Shown here: in pieces, positions 12,201 through 23,100 of the stretch
Layout: each line of letters begins with the position of its first letter
Position numbering within the stretch: position 1 is the first letter of the stretch
Source: Exaiptasia diaphana
Lineage: Eukaryota > Cnidaria > Anthozoa > Actiniaria > Aiptasiidae
Reading direction: 5' to 3'
Assembly (NCBI RefSeq): GCF_001417965.1
Contig: NW_018386106.1
Location: 756,606-820,605, forward strand
Length of the DNA stretch: 64,000 nucleotides
Program-made: the position numbers and the translations under genes
The notes under the pieces: generated by a model
What the model saw: the letters and a program-made list of their open reading frames with translations, nothing else
Database searches by the model: none
Told to the model about the DNA's origin: nothing

Positions 12201-15138
12201 GAATTTAATTGATCTTTTCGCCACATCACGCATTTACTTGTGAATGGCATTCGGCACATGAATTTTGGCAAACAAACGGTACCTAAGAGTCCGCAATTGC
12301 TCTTGTAAACAGTTTCCTCCACCGCGGCATCAAAATTTATCAAGTGCATGCTTTCATCAAAATGAATTAACAATGGTGAATCTAGTTTTAATATTTGCTT
12401 GCTTCTTTTTATACGGTTCTTTCGCCCGTAAGTCTCTCATTAGTGTTCCTTTGCTGCTGCTGTTTTGTTCCATTTGTTTGACATGCTTCTATAAGGGTTT
12501 TCTTTCGCTTGCTGTTTTTTTTTCGAGCTTCGGCTTTGAAATAATGCGTTCATAAATTAATTTGTTCTTTTCTTTCTTCCTCCCTTTTTTTCTGTTGTTC
12601 TTCTTACCGTTTTATATGTAACAAGACCAACTTCCCTAATAATTCTGAAAACACATTTCTCTCAATCACAATGTTACAAAAATTCAATCTGTTACTTACT
12701 TTTTTTCTTTCGCGCCAAAAAAAATACTCAACAAAATTGTTTTGCAACACTTTCAGACAGCCTTCAATTAAAGTGAATTCCTTTGTTTAACAACGTCATA
12801 ATGAAATTTCTACACGTCATAACGACACGACTGTGACGTAATAACAGAAGGGCGCGCGCAAAGGATCATTATGGCGATCGGCCAGTTGATCACGTGTTTG
12901 ATCTTAGCCAATCAGCGCGCGATTTCAGACTGAAGGAAGGCACCATCCCACAAAGCATCGCAAGCTGTGAATATTTTCTCACAGTATCAAATTCGAACTA
13001 GAAATTAACCTTACAAACCGGCACATATATTAAGTTAAACGATTATGATTTGAATTTCATGCATTTAGCAAGGTTCGAAATAACGTCTGGACTTACGCAG
13101 GACATAACTTAAATCAGACACTTTTTTAGAAGGTCATGATTGATTTTTAAAGATAGGGCTGGTAAATATGTCCTTTCAAATTCCGATTTGACAGGAGATT
13201 TTAGCAAATTTGGAAGGACATTGTCCTCTCCTTATTTCGAGACCTGAGCTAGACCACGATAATAATGCGCGCGCTGAATGAATCCATCAGTTCCTCGTGT
13301 ACGCGGGCTAATCGTCTGACAATGACTGGAGAATATTCGACGACTTCCTCGATCTTAATTAGTTCTTTTGTTCCAAGTCATTTAGGATTAATTAAAAGTA
13401 AAAATAATTTCTCTTGACCTTTTTTGGTATGATTTGATTTGATAAATTATATTTATCTATCAAATTCCTAGCCCTAAAAGATTACAAATTTCCCAGATTT
13501 ATCTAATTTCGGCCTTGTCAACGCTTCACAAAAGTCCGGACATGCGATTATTTTATCTCAAATAAAAAATTCTCACGCTGTAGAACTTGTCATGATAGCA
13601 AGTGTCACGTACTAATTATCAGTTTATCAGTCGTTTATAATGCAGCCATTAACAAGTGTCAGTAGAGTATCATGTTTGAATGTATCACAGCACATTTTCA
13701 ATAATAGGAATAATATTTCACCGAAGAAAATTACATTCATTATGAAAATGGTTAAGAAGGAAAATGTTCCTTCGTGCCTGTCGTTTGTTTTGAATTTGCA
13801 TTTTATTTATAAAAGGAAAGGCAATAGGGACTGACCATTTGAATACTTTTTGGAGTGGGGTTTGACAAGCTGTGGGTAGAAACAATCTGGGAAAGGAATC
13901 CAGAAATCTTGTCGTGTGTGTCCTCGTGGTATGATAAATATCACTCTTCACTACAAACTATAATGGACAGCTGTCTATATTAGAGATATGCTAAAAATAG
14001 TTCAGCAAGCAACGTGGTTTTATCAAGGAAATGTAGTTTTGACAGCGAAAAAGCAAAACCACACACAATTAAAATGTATCAAACATCGTGCCAGTTCTTG
14101 AAAATATTCATCTTTGAATTGTATATTTAACTTTTGTTTCGATGGAGTTTGCACTGTGCGTTTATTCGAGTAAAATGCTCAATCTTGTTTTGAAGTTTAT
14201 TATCAACTTTAAAAAAATTCAACACTAGGAAGTCAAAACTCCAACAAAAGCAAAATAGTTTTGATAAATAAACAAATTACTAAATGATATGAAGTTTATT
14301 AAAATTCCATTGTTATCGTTGTTTCTGGACCTGTTGAGGTGTGAAGTCATGTCGGAATTGTAATTCCTATGCAAGCCGCTGCTTATTACCAATAATTAAC
14401 ATAAACTCGTAGAAAAAAACTTAAGAGTGAATTCATCAGCCTTTAGATAAAAACCTTGCTTTGTGATAAAGCAAATTCAATCTTAAAACCACTAGTAGCA
14501 ACTTGAATAAGTTAGCGTATAGCAGAGTCTTGCACATGCCGTGTCAACACAAATATGCCAAGTTTTTATTATAATTTCGTGATCAATCCAAACTCGAATA
14601 AACAACGGATCCAGAACACTTGAAAAAATCCAAGTCAATGACAATAGTAAGCTACAACTATTTCTTGCTTCGGCTATTTTCAGAGAACGGCAAGCTCCTC
14701 GTGACACCGCTTCAAGCTTTGACAACTTGAAAACGCGCGGGAGTTTTGGTTCATTCACAACTTTCGCTTCGTTGCTTTTTGTTGCCAAAGTTGAAAGAAA
14801 ATTGAATATAAACGAGATGTACTTCTACGAACCTGAACTCAATGATATCTTTCCTTGGACACGCGTAAGTGTGGTCCATGATGACTTCGCCTTCCCAGCC
14901 AGCAAACATACACGAAGGAGTGCAAAGTGACCTTTGACGCACAGGATTCACACGTTCATTGACAACTACGACACAGGGAGCCCAAAAGTAAAAATAGAAA
15001 TTACATCACAAAATCTATTGTTATTTATTACCAATGATATGTATAATTACGAACTATGTAATTAACTTTAGGTAAGGCATTTTGAATCAGCATTCGGTTT
15101 TCTATATCGCTTGTTGAACTTGTTCGTTTGCTGGACAT
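9209..15138 (-). CDS. Gene A: unrecognised acidic coiled-coil protein with AYDH...VAVHS motif
   Basis: Exons in transcript order: 15138-15051 (start exon, open further to an acceptor at 15230), 11410-11142, 10602-10471, 10225-9209. Phases agree at every junction (1, 0, 0), giving 501 residues if the ATG at 15138 is the start. The first exon is the least certain: its donor is a weak C|GTAATT, and an upstream exon may exist. Visible parts: the shared motif GLAYDHKDLPKLVAVHS at 54-70, a basic amphipathic helix from about 164 to 190 leading into a Glu-rich helix to about 220, a long disordered acidic Ser/Glu-rich middle, a nuclear-signal-like RRGSKRK cluster, and a C-terminal coiled coil in the last 45 residues. 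Exon 3 begins with a duplicated 42-base unit that also duplicates its splice acceptor. I do not recognise the family. Genes B and C share the motif. Confidence 0.65.
10561..10602 (-). repeat. In-frame 42-base duplication of exon start and splice acceptor (gene A)
   Basis: Reading the minus strand, 'tttgatgcag' followed by AATAAAGAATC (exon start at 10602) recurs 42 bases downstream as 'tttgatacag' followed by AATAAAGAATC (at 10560). Both sites are usable acceptors in the same phase. The peptide NKESSEPKQ is therefore encoded twice. Use of the second acceptor would remove exactly 14 residues. Confidence 0.75.
11510..11675. repeat. Dispersed foldback repeat, copy 1
   Basis: Shares 'catgagattcaaaagat', 'ccatgttg', 'ataatgaaaaatc' type blocks and 'caagatggccgctgtga' in the same order and spacing with 33575-33735. 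In the second copy the inner blocks form an inverted pair (GCGGCCATGTTGGA / TCCAAGATGGCCGC). It is non-coding and about 165 bases long, so it is probably a MITE-like family. Confidence 0.65.
12372..12428 (+). CDS. Candidate signal-peptide first exon
   Basis: ATG GTG AAT... encodes MVNLVLIFACFFLYGSFA, a textbook hydrophobic secretion signal ending in a small-residue cleavage site, directly followed by a consensus donor C|GTAAGT (phase 1). The downstream partner is uncertain. One phase-compatible choice is the frame from about 14792 to the stop at 14930, after a pyrimidine-rich acceptor; it would give a secreted peptide of about 65 residues. It lies on the strand opposite gene A, within its intron. 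The exon may also be chance. Confidence 0.3.
12845..12960. promoter_or_regulatory. GC-rich patch with CCAAT and CACGTG boxes
   Basis: An otherwise AT-rich intron has here a run with GCGCGCGC, TGATCACGTG and TAGCCAATCAGCGCGCG. A CCAAT box, an E-box and CpG-rich sequence together resemble a promoter or enhancer. No first exon is obvious next to it, so its target is unknown; a repeat element is an alternative. Confidence 0.25.
14727..14951. other. Stretch open on both strands, possible exon
   Basis: Plus strand: 14727-14930 is open and ends at a stop, with a GTAAGT donor inside after ACACGC. Minus strand: 14951-14751 is open and has Cys-rich content (C-x3-C ... CPRKDI) and a possible GTTCGT donor. 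Only one strand, if any, can be real. No family is recognised. Confidence 0.25.
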
Positions 15139-15388
15139 CGTCAAGTATCCTTCCCTCGGCGCGATCCTAGATTTCGATACGACAGGTAGAGGCCAGGAAG
15201 CGGCGTTTCTCTTAGTTTTAACGGTACTTCCTGTACTAGCAACTTATCTGATTAACAAAATAGGATTAATCTCATCTCAATTTAATAATTAGCGAGGTGT
15301 GAATTCCTTCGCTAATTTGAAATACCAGACCACAGAAAATGGACATGGACTTATAGTGCAAAATGGGCAAGGTTGTATTTATACTATA

Positions 15389-15441
15389 TCAGAAACCTAT
15401 AAGGGACTTGAAATTCAAGTCCCTTATTAATAGGTTTCTGA
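15389..15441. repeat. Hairpin, about 24-bp arms
   Basis: TCAGAAACCTAT-AAGGGACTTGAA is followed almost directly by its reverse complement, with a 4-base insertion (TTAA) in the right arm. It lies just upstream (in transcript sense) of the gene A start exon. Confidence 0.75.
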
Positions 15442-15564
15442 CTATAATCAGTAATATACCTTCTTATCATAATCATCATATTTTAATCTTTTCAGCACGA
15501 GAAGATCGGTATCTACGCGCGCCCAACCTCTAAGTATACTTTCACACACTAAAAAAACGTATAT

Positions 15565-15690
15565 GTTATTTACGGGCTGGGAGGTCCGTATAGGAAAACA
15601 CTGCCCGAGGTCTTGACAGTAAGGATCGAGCGCAGCGAAGACCGAGGGTAGTGTTTTCTTATACGGACCGACCTATAGCCGGTAAATAAC
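15565..15690. repeat. Foldback element, about 53-bp arms
   Basis: The left arm starts GTTATTTACGGGCTGGGAGG and the right arm ends with the imperfect complement at GCCGGTAAATAAC; between them lies about 20 bases. The arms share 'aggtccgtata', 'gaaaacactgcccgag' and 'gtcttgac'-type blocks. It is MITE-like and sits between the UDP-glucuronosyltransferase 3' end and gene A. Confidence 0.75.
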
Positions 15691-15867
15691 ATTTTTATTT
15701 GGTTGTATTTTATACAACTTTGCTCGCAGCCTGTAGCTGCAGGACACCGTGGACTTGTCCGGACAGATCGTGATAAAGATACTAGGACTAAAAATGACTA
15801 GGATACCCGACCGAAAACGATATATACTGATGCAATGATTTAACTTTGATTGTATTATGTATTTACG

Positions 15868-15873
15868 TTTTAT
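15868..15873 (-). terminator. Likely polyadenylation signal of the UGT gene
   Basis: TTTATT on the plus strand reads AATAAA on the minus strand, about 130 bases after the glucuronosyltransferase stop codon. Confidence 0.4.
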
Positions 15874-16003
15874 TAACTGGTGATTAGTAATTTTTGTCGT
15901 GTGACTTTCAGCTCAAACCAAGCCGTTCGCGATTTGTAATCATCGGCTATTTCCTCCTAGAGATTAAAGTAATAATATACAACGAAAACTACAGTAATTA
16001 CTT

Positions 16004-19000
16004 TCAGTCAGTTTTGACTTTTTTACAGCAAAGTCCAACCACCCATCTTCCTACGGATATAAAAAAGATCAACACCACAGCTACTATGGTAACCAGGAAG
16101 ATCATGATGTCAAGCAAGAAGTACTGATACCATGGTATGTCGAGGACCGCTGGACGCAAATGTTTGGTGCCATTATGTCTGAGTACATATTCCAAATGAT
16201 CAGCGGCTTCTTGCACCGGGGTCCTTTTGCGGTCTTTGAGAAGTTTGGACACTCGGGTAGCATTTGCTCTGAAACTGAATGAAAATGAAACTGATCTCTT
16301 CATTCACATAAACCTCAAAGGTCAATAATGTATAATGGTCAAGGAATTACTAGTTTTCACACAAAACTTGGAGGACTTCCTCAGAAAACCAGAATTAGTG
16401 ACAAATGGACATGCCTATATAATGCAATTCCAGCATTAATACATGGTATATACTTTCAGGGGTTAAAAAGCCTTTCTATGCATTAGCCTCCTTTGCAGGT
16501 GTCTCAATTCCTTTCTGCTCTTCTTTTTGCTTTTAGGCTTCCTATCTTCCTCATGACTGCTGTTTTCCAAGGCTCCCACTTGGTCAAGCGAAGGAGGCTA
16601 GCCGAACATATCACATTTTTCAATTGCTGACAAATACCTTGGTTCATAGAGCACCCTTTCTATGGCTGTAAGTAGTTCATCTGCTGTAATACTACGAATC
16701 TCTACAACGATTCCTAGGCCAGCAGCTTCCATCATTGCACCATTATCAAACTGATCCCATAACAAAGGGGTCCCAACCATAGGAATGCCATGATAAGCTG
16801 CTTCAAACATCCCATTGTGACCCAAATGGGTTATAAACAATTTGGTGTTCACATGACCAAGGACATCATTCTGAGGTATCCACTGCAACACTTTTATATT
16901 TTTGGCCACAGATATTGTTGGCATATCTAGGATGATAATATCAAAAATGTATCTGAAAAATCTGAAAATGACATTGGGGAAAAGTTGTTCTCTGCCAACA
17001 GGTTAATATGGTTGAATAAAATTGTGCAACTTGATTAGCTTAGAGGAGCAGTATTAATCCTTAATAGTGGTATTTCAAATTCACAATTTTATTCAACCAT
17101 TTTAATAAGAACAAGTAATAGCATGTTTTGTGTTTTGGCATTAAATTGATATACACATACATGCCACCTTTCTACCATTCACAGGTGATATATATATATA
17201 ATTCTCATTAAATACAGCCTTTTGCAAAAATTATGAGAATTGTTGAAACACCTAAATATCATAATATCGAGCGTATGATGGGTAATCCTGTGCGATGCCC
17301 TTAGTCCCTTGTCTTTGTAGTTTAGTTTTTTTTGTCGACAGACTTATCCGTAGTTCTGAACAATTTCTCGATGTCAACAATGAATTATTCTAGCAAACCC
17401 TCGTGTTCCAGACAATATATGGATATGGATATTATGATATTTAGATATTTAGACAATTCTCATAATTTTTGCAAAAGGCTGTAAGATTAGCTATATTTAA
17501 GAACCTGTGTAGCCTTAAAATCGACTAAGCACCATTTACATAAGAACCCGTTTAGGCTAAATTTGAATAAATGGGTTCTTATAAGCGGGTAAGTACTGTA
17601 TTTTAAAATTGTCATATAAAAAAATATACCACTACAAAACATGCTATTACCTATACACTTAAAAAACACGGCTTTGATAGTAAAATCATCATCATCATCA
17701 ATGGCCATAAAATTCTAGACTCAAAAAAAAATCAACTGAGTTTTAAGGAAATTTAAAATGTCATACCTTTCAGTTTCCAAAGCACTTTTTGCTTCAGATG
17801 ACCAAAAGCTGTATTCATTTTGTCCATGATATCACTCCCTAAAATAGCTGCCTCAGCTTCTGAGCCAAATGACACCACAACCACCCCCTCAGGAGAGTTC
17901 ATGAAATTCTCCAGTTCATCTGCCAAAGGTTTAGCTGGTTCAGGAGAAAGTGGACCAATTGTAACTGCAGCTATGAAATGATGATATCAGAATATTATAA
18001 TGATGAAAATGAATTGAGTTCTGAAGATAGATTCCTGTTTTGAGATACACTAGAGATATGCTATATACAAAATGTTTTGAGTATAAAATTTGAAATTCCA
18101 CAGGTTGCTGTTGGGTTATCTGAAGTTGATGAACATTATGCAACACCATTGAATTCCATTGAGTTTTAAAAAATTCACCATGAACACTGGCAATTCACTT
18201 ATAATGACTGATGAGTTATGATAAGTGTGGTATTAGCTCACCTGGAGGAAGAGGCCTTGCATAATTAATAACAAAGTCAGTTTGCATCAAGACTAAATCA
18301 CTGTCACAGTCTGATTCCCAGTAACCCTTTTCAGGTGTGATGTTATAACGAGCCTTTATTTTGTTGCCAACACCCGTAGCATACAAGTAAAGGTAAACAG
18401 ACACTATTGAGAAAGAGACAACATTTCCAGCACGCTGCAAAAGGTTCATCCTGTTGGAAAACCCAGTTCCCATGTTGGGAATGTAAGAAAGTGGCATAGG
18501 TATGCCATGCATCCAGGAATGCAACGTCGGGGGAACAAGACCACTGTAGAATACTACTCGTGGAATTTTCAGTAGATCATGGATGGCTGATGCACATAAA
18601 AGTGATATGTCATTTATCATGACATCACAGGATTTAAACTGATCTATTAGTTCATTGTCAGTAAAAATACAGTCACACAGTTTAGTGTTCAGTTCCTCCA
18701 CCAATGACAATGTCTGCATTATGCTCTTTTTGCTTCGTAAGAGTTCTGCTGCAAGATCCTCATGGAGACCAATGGCATCAGTTTGTGCACATGTAACGAT
18801 GTTGACATTAGGGTGAATTTTGGTTTCTTTCTGTTTACTTTGAAAACCAAGCATTACAACCTAGAATATCAAGGTTTATAGTACGTTGGAAATGTTGGAG
18901 TCCATACAAACATAGAAGTGTGAACAATGCATAGCATTTTTTAGTGGTTAATTTAGAAAGGTCAATTCTGGTATTTTGATTGGTTAGGGTCAAAACTTAT

Positions 19001-19786
19001 GCATCCACTGCGAGGCTGAGTGATAATATAGTATAAACTTATTCCAAACTTTCAAAAAAGAAATTGACAGTTGTCAGTTTCCCACAGGAAACTGAAAAAC
19101 AGTATCTAAGCTGAATGATGTTTTAACTGTGTTTATATAAAAAAAAAACAACAGAAATCTATGAAAATGACTCTCAGAATTAACCCTATTGATCCCTGTT
19201 GGTATTATTCTATTAATTATTTTATTGCTATAGAGGAGATGAACAAAAATTAATACCCATTATAAGGTTTAACAAAAAGAAGGCCAGCTTTAAATAGACA
19301 AAATTTCATTGTTTACTCCAGCTCACTGGAAGAATAGTGTGACATTTTTACATTGTCCATCTTTTTTGGCATATCAACTCTAATATTAATTCTGCTCTAA
19401 AAATATTATAATGCATAATATTATAATGATTATCCTGGGCTGGTTATTTATAAGCAATGTTGCGTGACATTTGAAAATTGTTTTAATTCCGTTTTCTTCG
19501 TAGCATATAAAGTCCCGAAGTATCACGCGGAGAATAGCTTCACATTTTAATATACTTTATACTTATACTTTATATAAATAAACTAATTCAGTGTATAAAC
19601 GATACATTGACGAGCGATTTTCCTCACCTCATGTCCTCGTTCAGCAAGCTCTTTGGAAATTTTCTTCATTGCAAAGTAATGACTGTTGGAAGAGTAGGGG
19701 ATTGCGAGAAACTTTGAGGAGTTAACGACGGTAGCCGCAATCCCTACAAAGAGGGCCACAAAGATCTTATTAACCCGAAAGCTCAT
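16004..19786 (-). CDS. UDP-glucuronosyltransferase (5 exons, complete)
   Basis: Exons in transcript order: 19786-19628, 18860-18242, 17970-17767, 16926-16638, 16274-16004. Phases agree (0, 1, 1, 2) and give 513 residues, the usual family length. The protein would transfer glucuronic acid (or another sugar) from UDP-sugar to lipophilic acceptors in the ER lumen. Seen in sequence: an N-terminal signal peptide (to about residue 25), the variable acceptor-binding half, FGS in the donor domain, and the UGT signature from W343 to Q386, including THLGHNG (360-366), EAAYHG and DQFDN (385-389). The C-terminal half has HLRPA and WYQY, one transmembrane helix at about 480-502, and a short tail ending KVKTD, a KxKxx ER-retrieval signal. 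The start ATG chosen gives the best signal peptide; the frame is open slightly upstream. I cannot name the orthologue. Confidence 0.93.
17213..17483. mobile_element. MITE of Tc1/mariner type in a UGT intron
   Basis: TACAGCCTTTTGCAAAAATT... (17213-17243) is repeated as a perfect 31-base inverted copy at 17453-17483. If the element is CAGCC...GGCTG (17215-17481), each side carries a TA, the target duplication of Tc1/mariner elements. The 267-base body has no open frame, so it is non-autonomous. It lies in the intron between UGT exons 3 and 4. Perfect terminal repeats suggest a fairly recent insertion. Confidence 0.8.
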
Positions 19787-19872
19787 GTTGACATTTGATA
19801 GCACAGGAAATCCAACTTTTCATAGCAGTGCCTAATAACCAGGCTCCAATATAATCCTCTCTTCAGGGAACC

Positions 19873-19942
19873 CATTCTCGTACCCAGACCCTATTTCATC
19901 TTCCGCTAGAGGCCGCGAGAGTAGGATCTGGGTACGAGAATG
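19873..19942. repeat. Foldback element just upstream of the UGT start
   Basis: CATTCTCGTACCCAGACCCT (19873-19892) pairs with AGGATCTGGGTACGAGAATG (19923-19942) with one mismatch; the spacer is 30 bases. It lies 87 bases 5' of the UGT ATG, so in its promoter or 5' UTR. Confidence 0.8.
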
Positions 19943-20071
19943 CAGGGAACCTAATCAGATTCCCTGATTTGGAGAACACAAAAAGGGGATTGGCTGAACC
20001 CACTTGAAAATGAACTAAGAGTTTTCTTTGGAATTCTATGACAGAAATGAACAAAAAACTGTAAATATATT

Positions 20072-20077
20072 TTTATT
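20072..20077 (-). terminator. Possible polyadenylation signal of gene B
   Basis: TTTATT on the plus strand (AATAAA on minus) lies about 105 bases past the gene B stop codon. Confidence 0.35.
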
Positions 20078-20179
20078 TCCTTTCCCATACAAGAATAGTT
20101 ATTAATTTTTTTTTCTAAAAATATTCGTCGATTACAATTTCACGTAATAAAGGCCATGAATTCGATATGTACGTATATT

Positions 20180-23100
20180 CTAAGAAAACGAATACTTTGA
20201 GTTCAATCTTTCCCATATATTACGCGAGCTTGTCTCATCTGTTTTTTCTTTCTTTCTCTTAATTTCACATTCGCTCTCATGGAGGCTTTTGCGTTTCCCA
20301 ATTTTCTGTTCATATTTCTCCTTGTGTTGCATTTGTGCATTTTCGTCATCTGATTCACTCCCAACATGTCCGTTTACTGTTTGCTCATTGTCTGTTGATA
20401 CAGCTTTACGCTCATAAATAGGAGACAATACGGCATTGGGGTTTCCAGGTGATGAATCATTACGATATTCACGCTTTGATTCAGTATCTTCTACCTTACC
20501 CTGGTCTACAAAGATAAAGCCAATTCCTACAATGTCATCCATGTTACGAAAGCTGTCTTCTGTCATTGTGACACTTTTGACATTATTGTCTTTGTTGCTG
20601 TCTTCGTTTGATTTTTTATCGCTAATTTCGCTGACGATTCCATCATTTTCTTTACTTTCGTTGTTACTGTGCTCAGAAAGGATGTTACTGTTTAAAATCT
20701 CGTTATTTTCACTGCTGCAATCGGTCACATCGCTAGCGCTGTAACTTGGTTTCTTTATTGCTTCCTTTTCTTCATTCGGAAGTGGGATGTCATCCAAGCT
20801 CTTAATGGCCTCTTCCAGAGTCATTGGCTCGTCCTTGACGTTTGCATCTTGATTTCCATTGTCTTGATCTCCTTCCTCGTACACTTGTAGCTCACTTTTT
20901 AATTCAGTCGGTTCACAAGTCATTGCCGATTTCGCGCCTTGTACGTTATCACTTAAATGTTGGTCCTGACCATTACTCTCGGTCACCAGGCCCTTTTCTT
21001 CTTCCACAACCATTTTTCTCTCGGTAATTGCGGTATGTTCATTCGTTCGATTTTTTCCCTCCTTTTCGGCCTCCACAACTGTTTTTCTCTCGACAATTGC
21101 GGTCTGTTTCTCCATTCGAGTTTTTACCCCTTGTTCGTACTTGTTTCGAATCCGCTCTATCTTTTTCAAAATGGACAAACGCGCTTTTAACATGTTCTTT
21201 CTTATCCAAGAAACCGTTTGGGTTTTAAGCTTGTTTCCATTTTCTTCAAGCTTTCTTTCTAAGTCGGTTAGGGTGATTTTGTCGTGTGTAGTCAAAATTT
21301 CGTGTAAAATGTCATCATACGAGCGAAGAACATGTCCGTTTATCTGCGTTTCAGTTTCCTCCTTTCTATCCGCAGTTTCCTGAAGAGAATGTTCACTGAT
21401 CATTGCGTTTTCCAATGATGAAGTTTCGTTGCCATTACATTCTACTGGAGATGGTCCACTACCGCCTGACCTCGTTGTTTCTTCTTCAATCAAAGATTGT
21501 CCCTCCTCTCGCGCGGTGATAACATGTTCAACGCCTACTTCGTTACCTTTTTCATTCTCAAGAGCGTCATCTTTACATTTATTTTCGTCTATCGAATTGT
21601 TACCCGCTTCACCGAGACGTTCAGGCAGAGGCATAACAGGAAATGTAAACATCGGCGTTTCGTCAATTGGTGAGAGTTCAATTTCTTGGAAGGTCTGCTG
21701 TTGAGTACAAGGCCTTCCTGTTTGTTTAGCGGTGTTGACCTCACTTTGGTCTTTCGTCAAGAAGGAGGTTTCCTCCACGGGCTCCTGCTTAATTGTAATA
21801 CGTTCTGGCAAAGACGAAGCATTCTCGATCCAATCATCCACGTCAATACGCTCAATTGGACCTCTCTCATCATCCTTGGTTGTAACTTTGGTTATTACAA
21901 CATCGTCTTCGTCATCTTTAGCCGATTCCTTGGCTTTGTTAGCTTCATTTGACTTCTTGATTGGGCAGGTCCCTAGCAGTAAACAATCTGTACACGCCAT
22001 CGAGTCATGCGGAGCTTCCAGCAAGTTCTTGTTGTTAATGGGGTTTGTACTTTTTACGGGTTCAGGTGTTGCTGTTTCTTGGGACAGGATACAGGACATA
22101 ATCGGGAATACACGAGCGGTCCTTGCTTGGCCGTTGTGGTATCTAGATGAGATACTTGTTGATTGTTGCGTATAGGATTGTCCAGTTTCTCTCACTCTCA
22201 ATAGCTCTCGCTGGAAACGCTCGATGTTAGCATCTCTTAATCTTTTCATTGCAGCACGATCTAAAGTAGCGCTTCCCCGACCATAATTGATAGCATTTAG
22301 ATGTTGATTTGTTCCCAAGGGAGTCTGATTGCCAGTTGCCACAGAGCCACGATGGGCGGTGAAAGCAGCCTGATTGATTACCACGTGACTTTGATTGACA
22401 GGAGTCTGATTTAAAGTACTCATAGGACGTTGATATGCAGTTCCCGCTTGTATACCTTGGTGGACTGGTTGACTTCTGAAAGAGGCTGCATGACCTTGAC
22501 TGACAAAGCGCGCGGAAGTTTGATTGACGCTGGTCACTGCGCGCGGAGATTGATTAATTGCAGTGATATAACCTTGACTGACACTATTGGCGTAGCCATG
22601 ACTGCCTCTATGCACGTTATTCATGTAACTCGAGTGAGATGTGGCAACACTTCTTTCGTAAGCATTATTATTGGTGCCCGTTCGTTGACTATACGAAGAT
22701 AACTGATTGGAGTTGTTATAAGTTGTCTGACCAAACGGCACATTTCCTTCTTGGTTTTGTTGATTGTATGACACTATGATCTTACTAGCAATCTCGTCCA
22801 ATAATCTGTTATTCACGGTCGGTTGTATTGACGTCGTTGTGCCTATATTATTCGCCATAGAATGAGACTGCACACCGGATCCTAAACGATTCAACTGACT
22901 AGAGTTTGCAATAGGAGCCCTTGTAGCCTGAGTTGGTTCTAGTGTACGGTTAAAATCAATTCGTTTGTTTGCTATCCTTTGTTCATTTGTATTTCCTGCA
23001 GAAGAAGCGGACAGTAGCCCGTCAAACGTACCGTTAAGAATGAGTTGAGCAAGTTCTGATATATTCATTTTGCTCGTTATGGGAATTTGCTCTTTAGATA

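Larger units (their letters stand above)
11411..15050. other. Gene A intron 1 (3.6 kb): repeats and candidate exons
   Basis: The intron holds a dispersed repeat copy (11510-11675), a plus-strand signal-peptide-like exon (12372-12428), a GC-rich patch (about 12845-12960) and a stretch open on both strands (14727-14951). The remainder, especially 13000-14480, is AT-rich with nothing recognisable. Confidence 0.4.
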
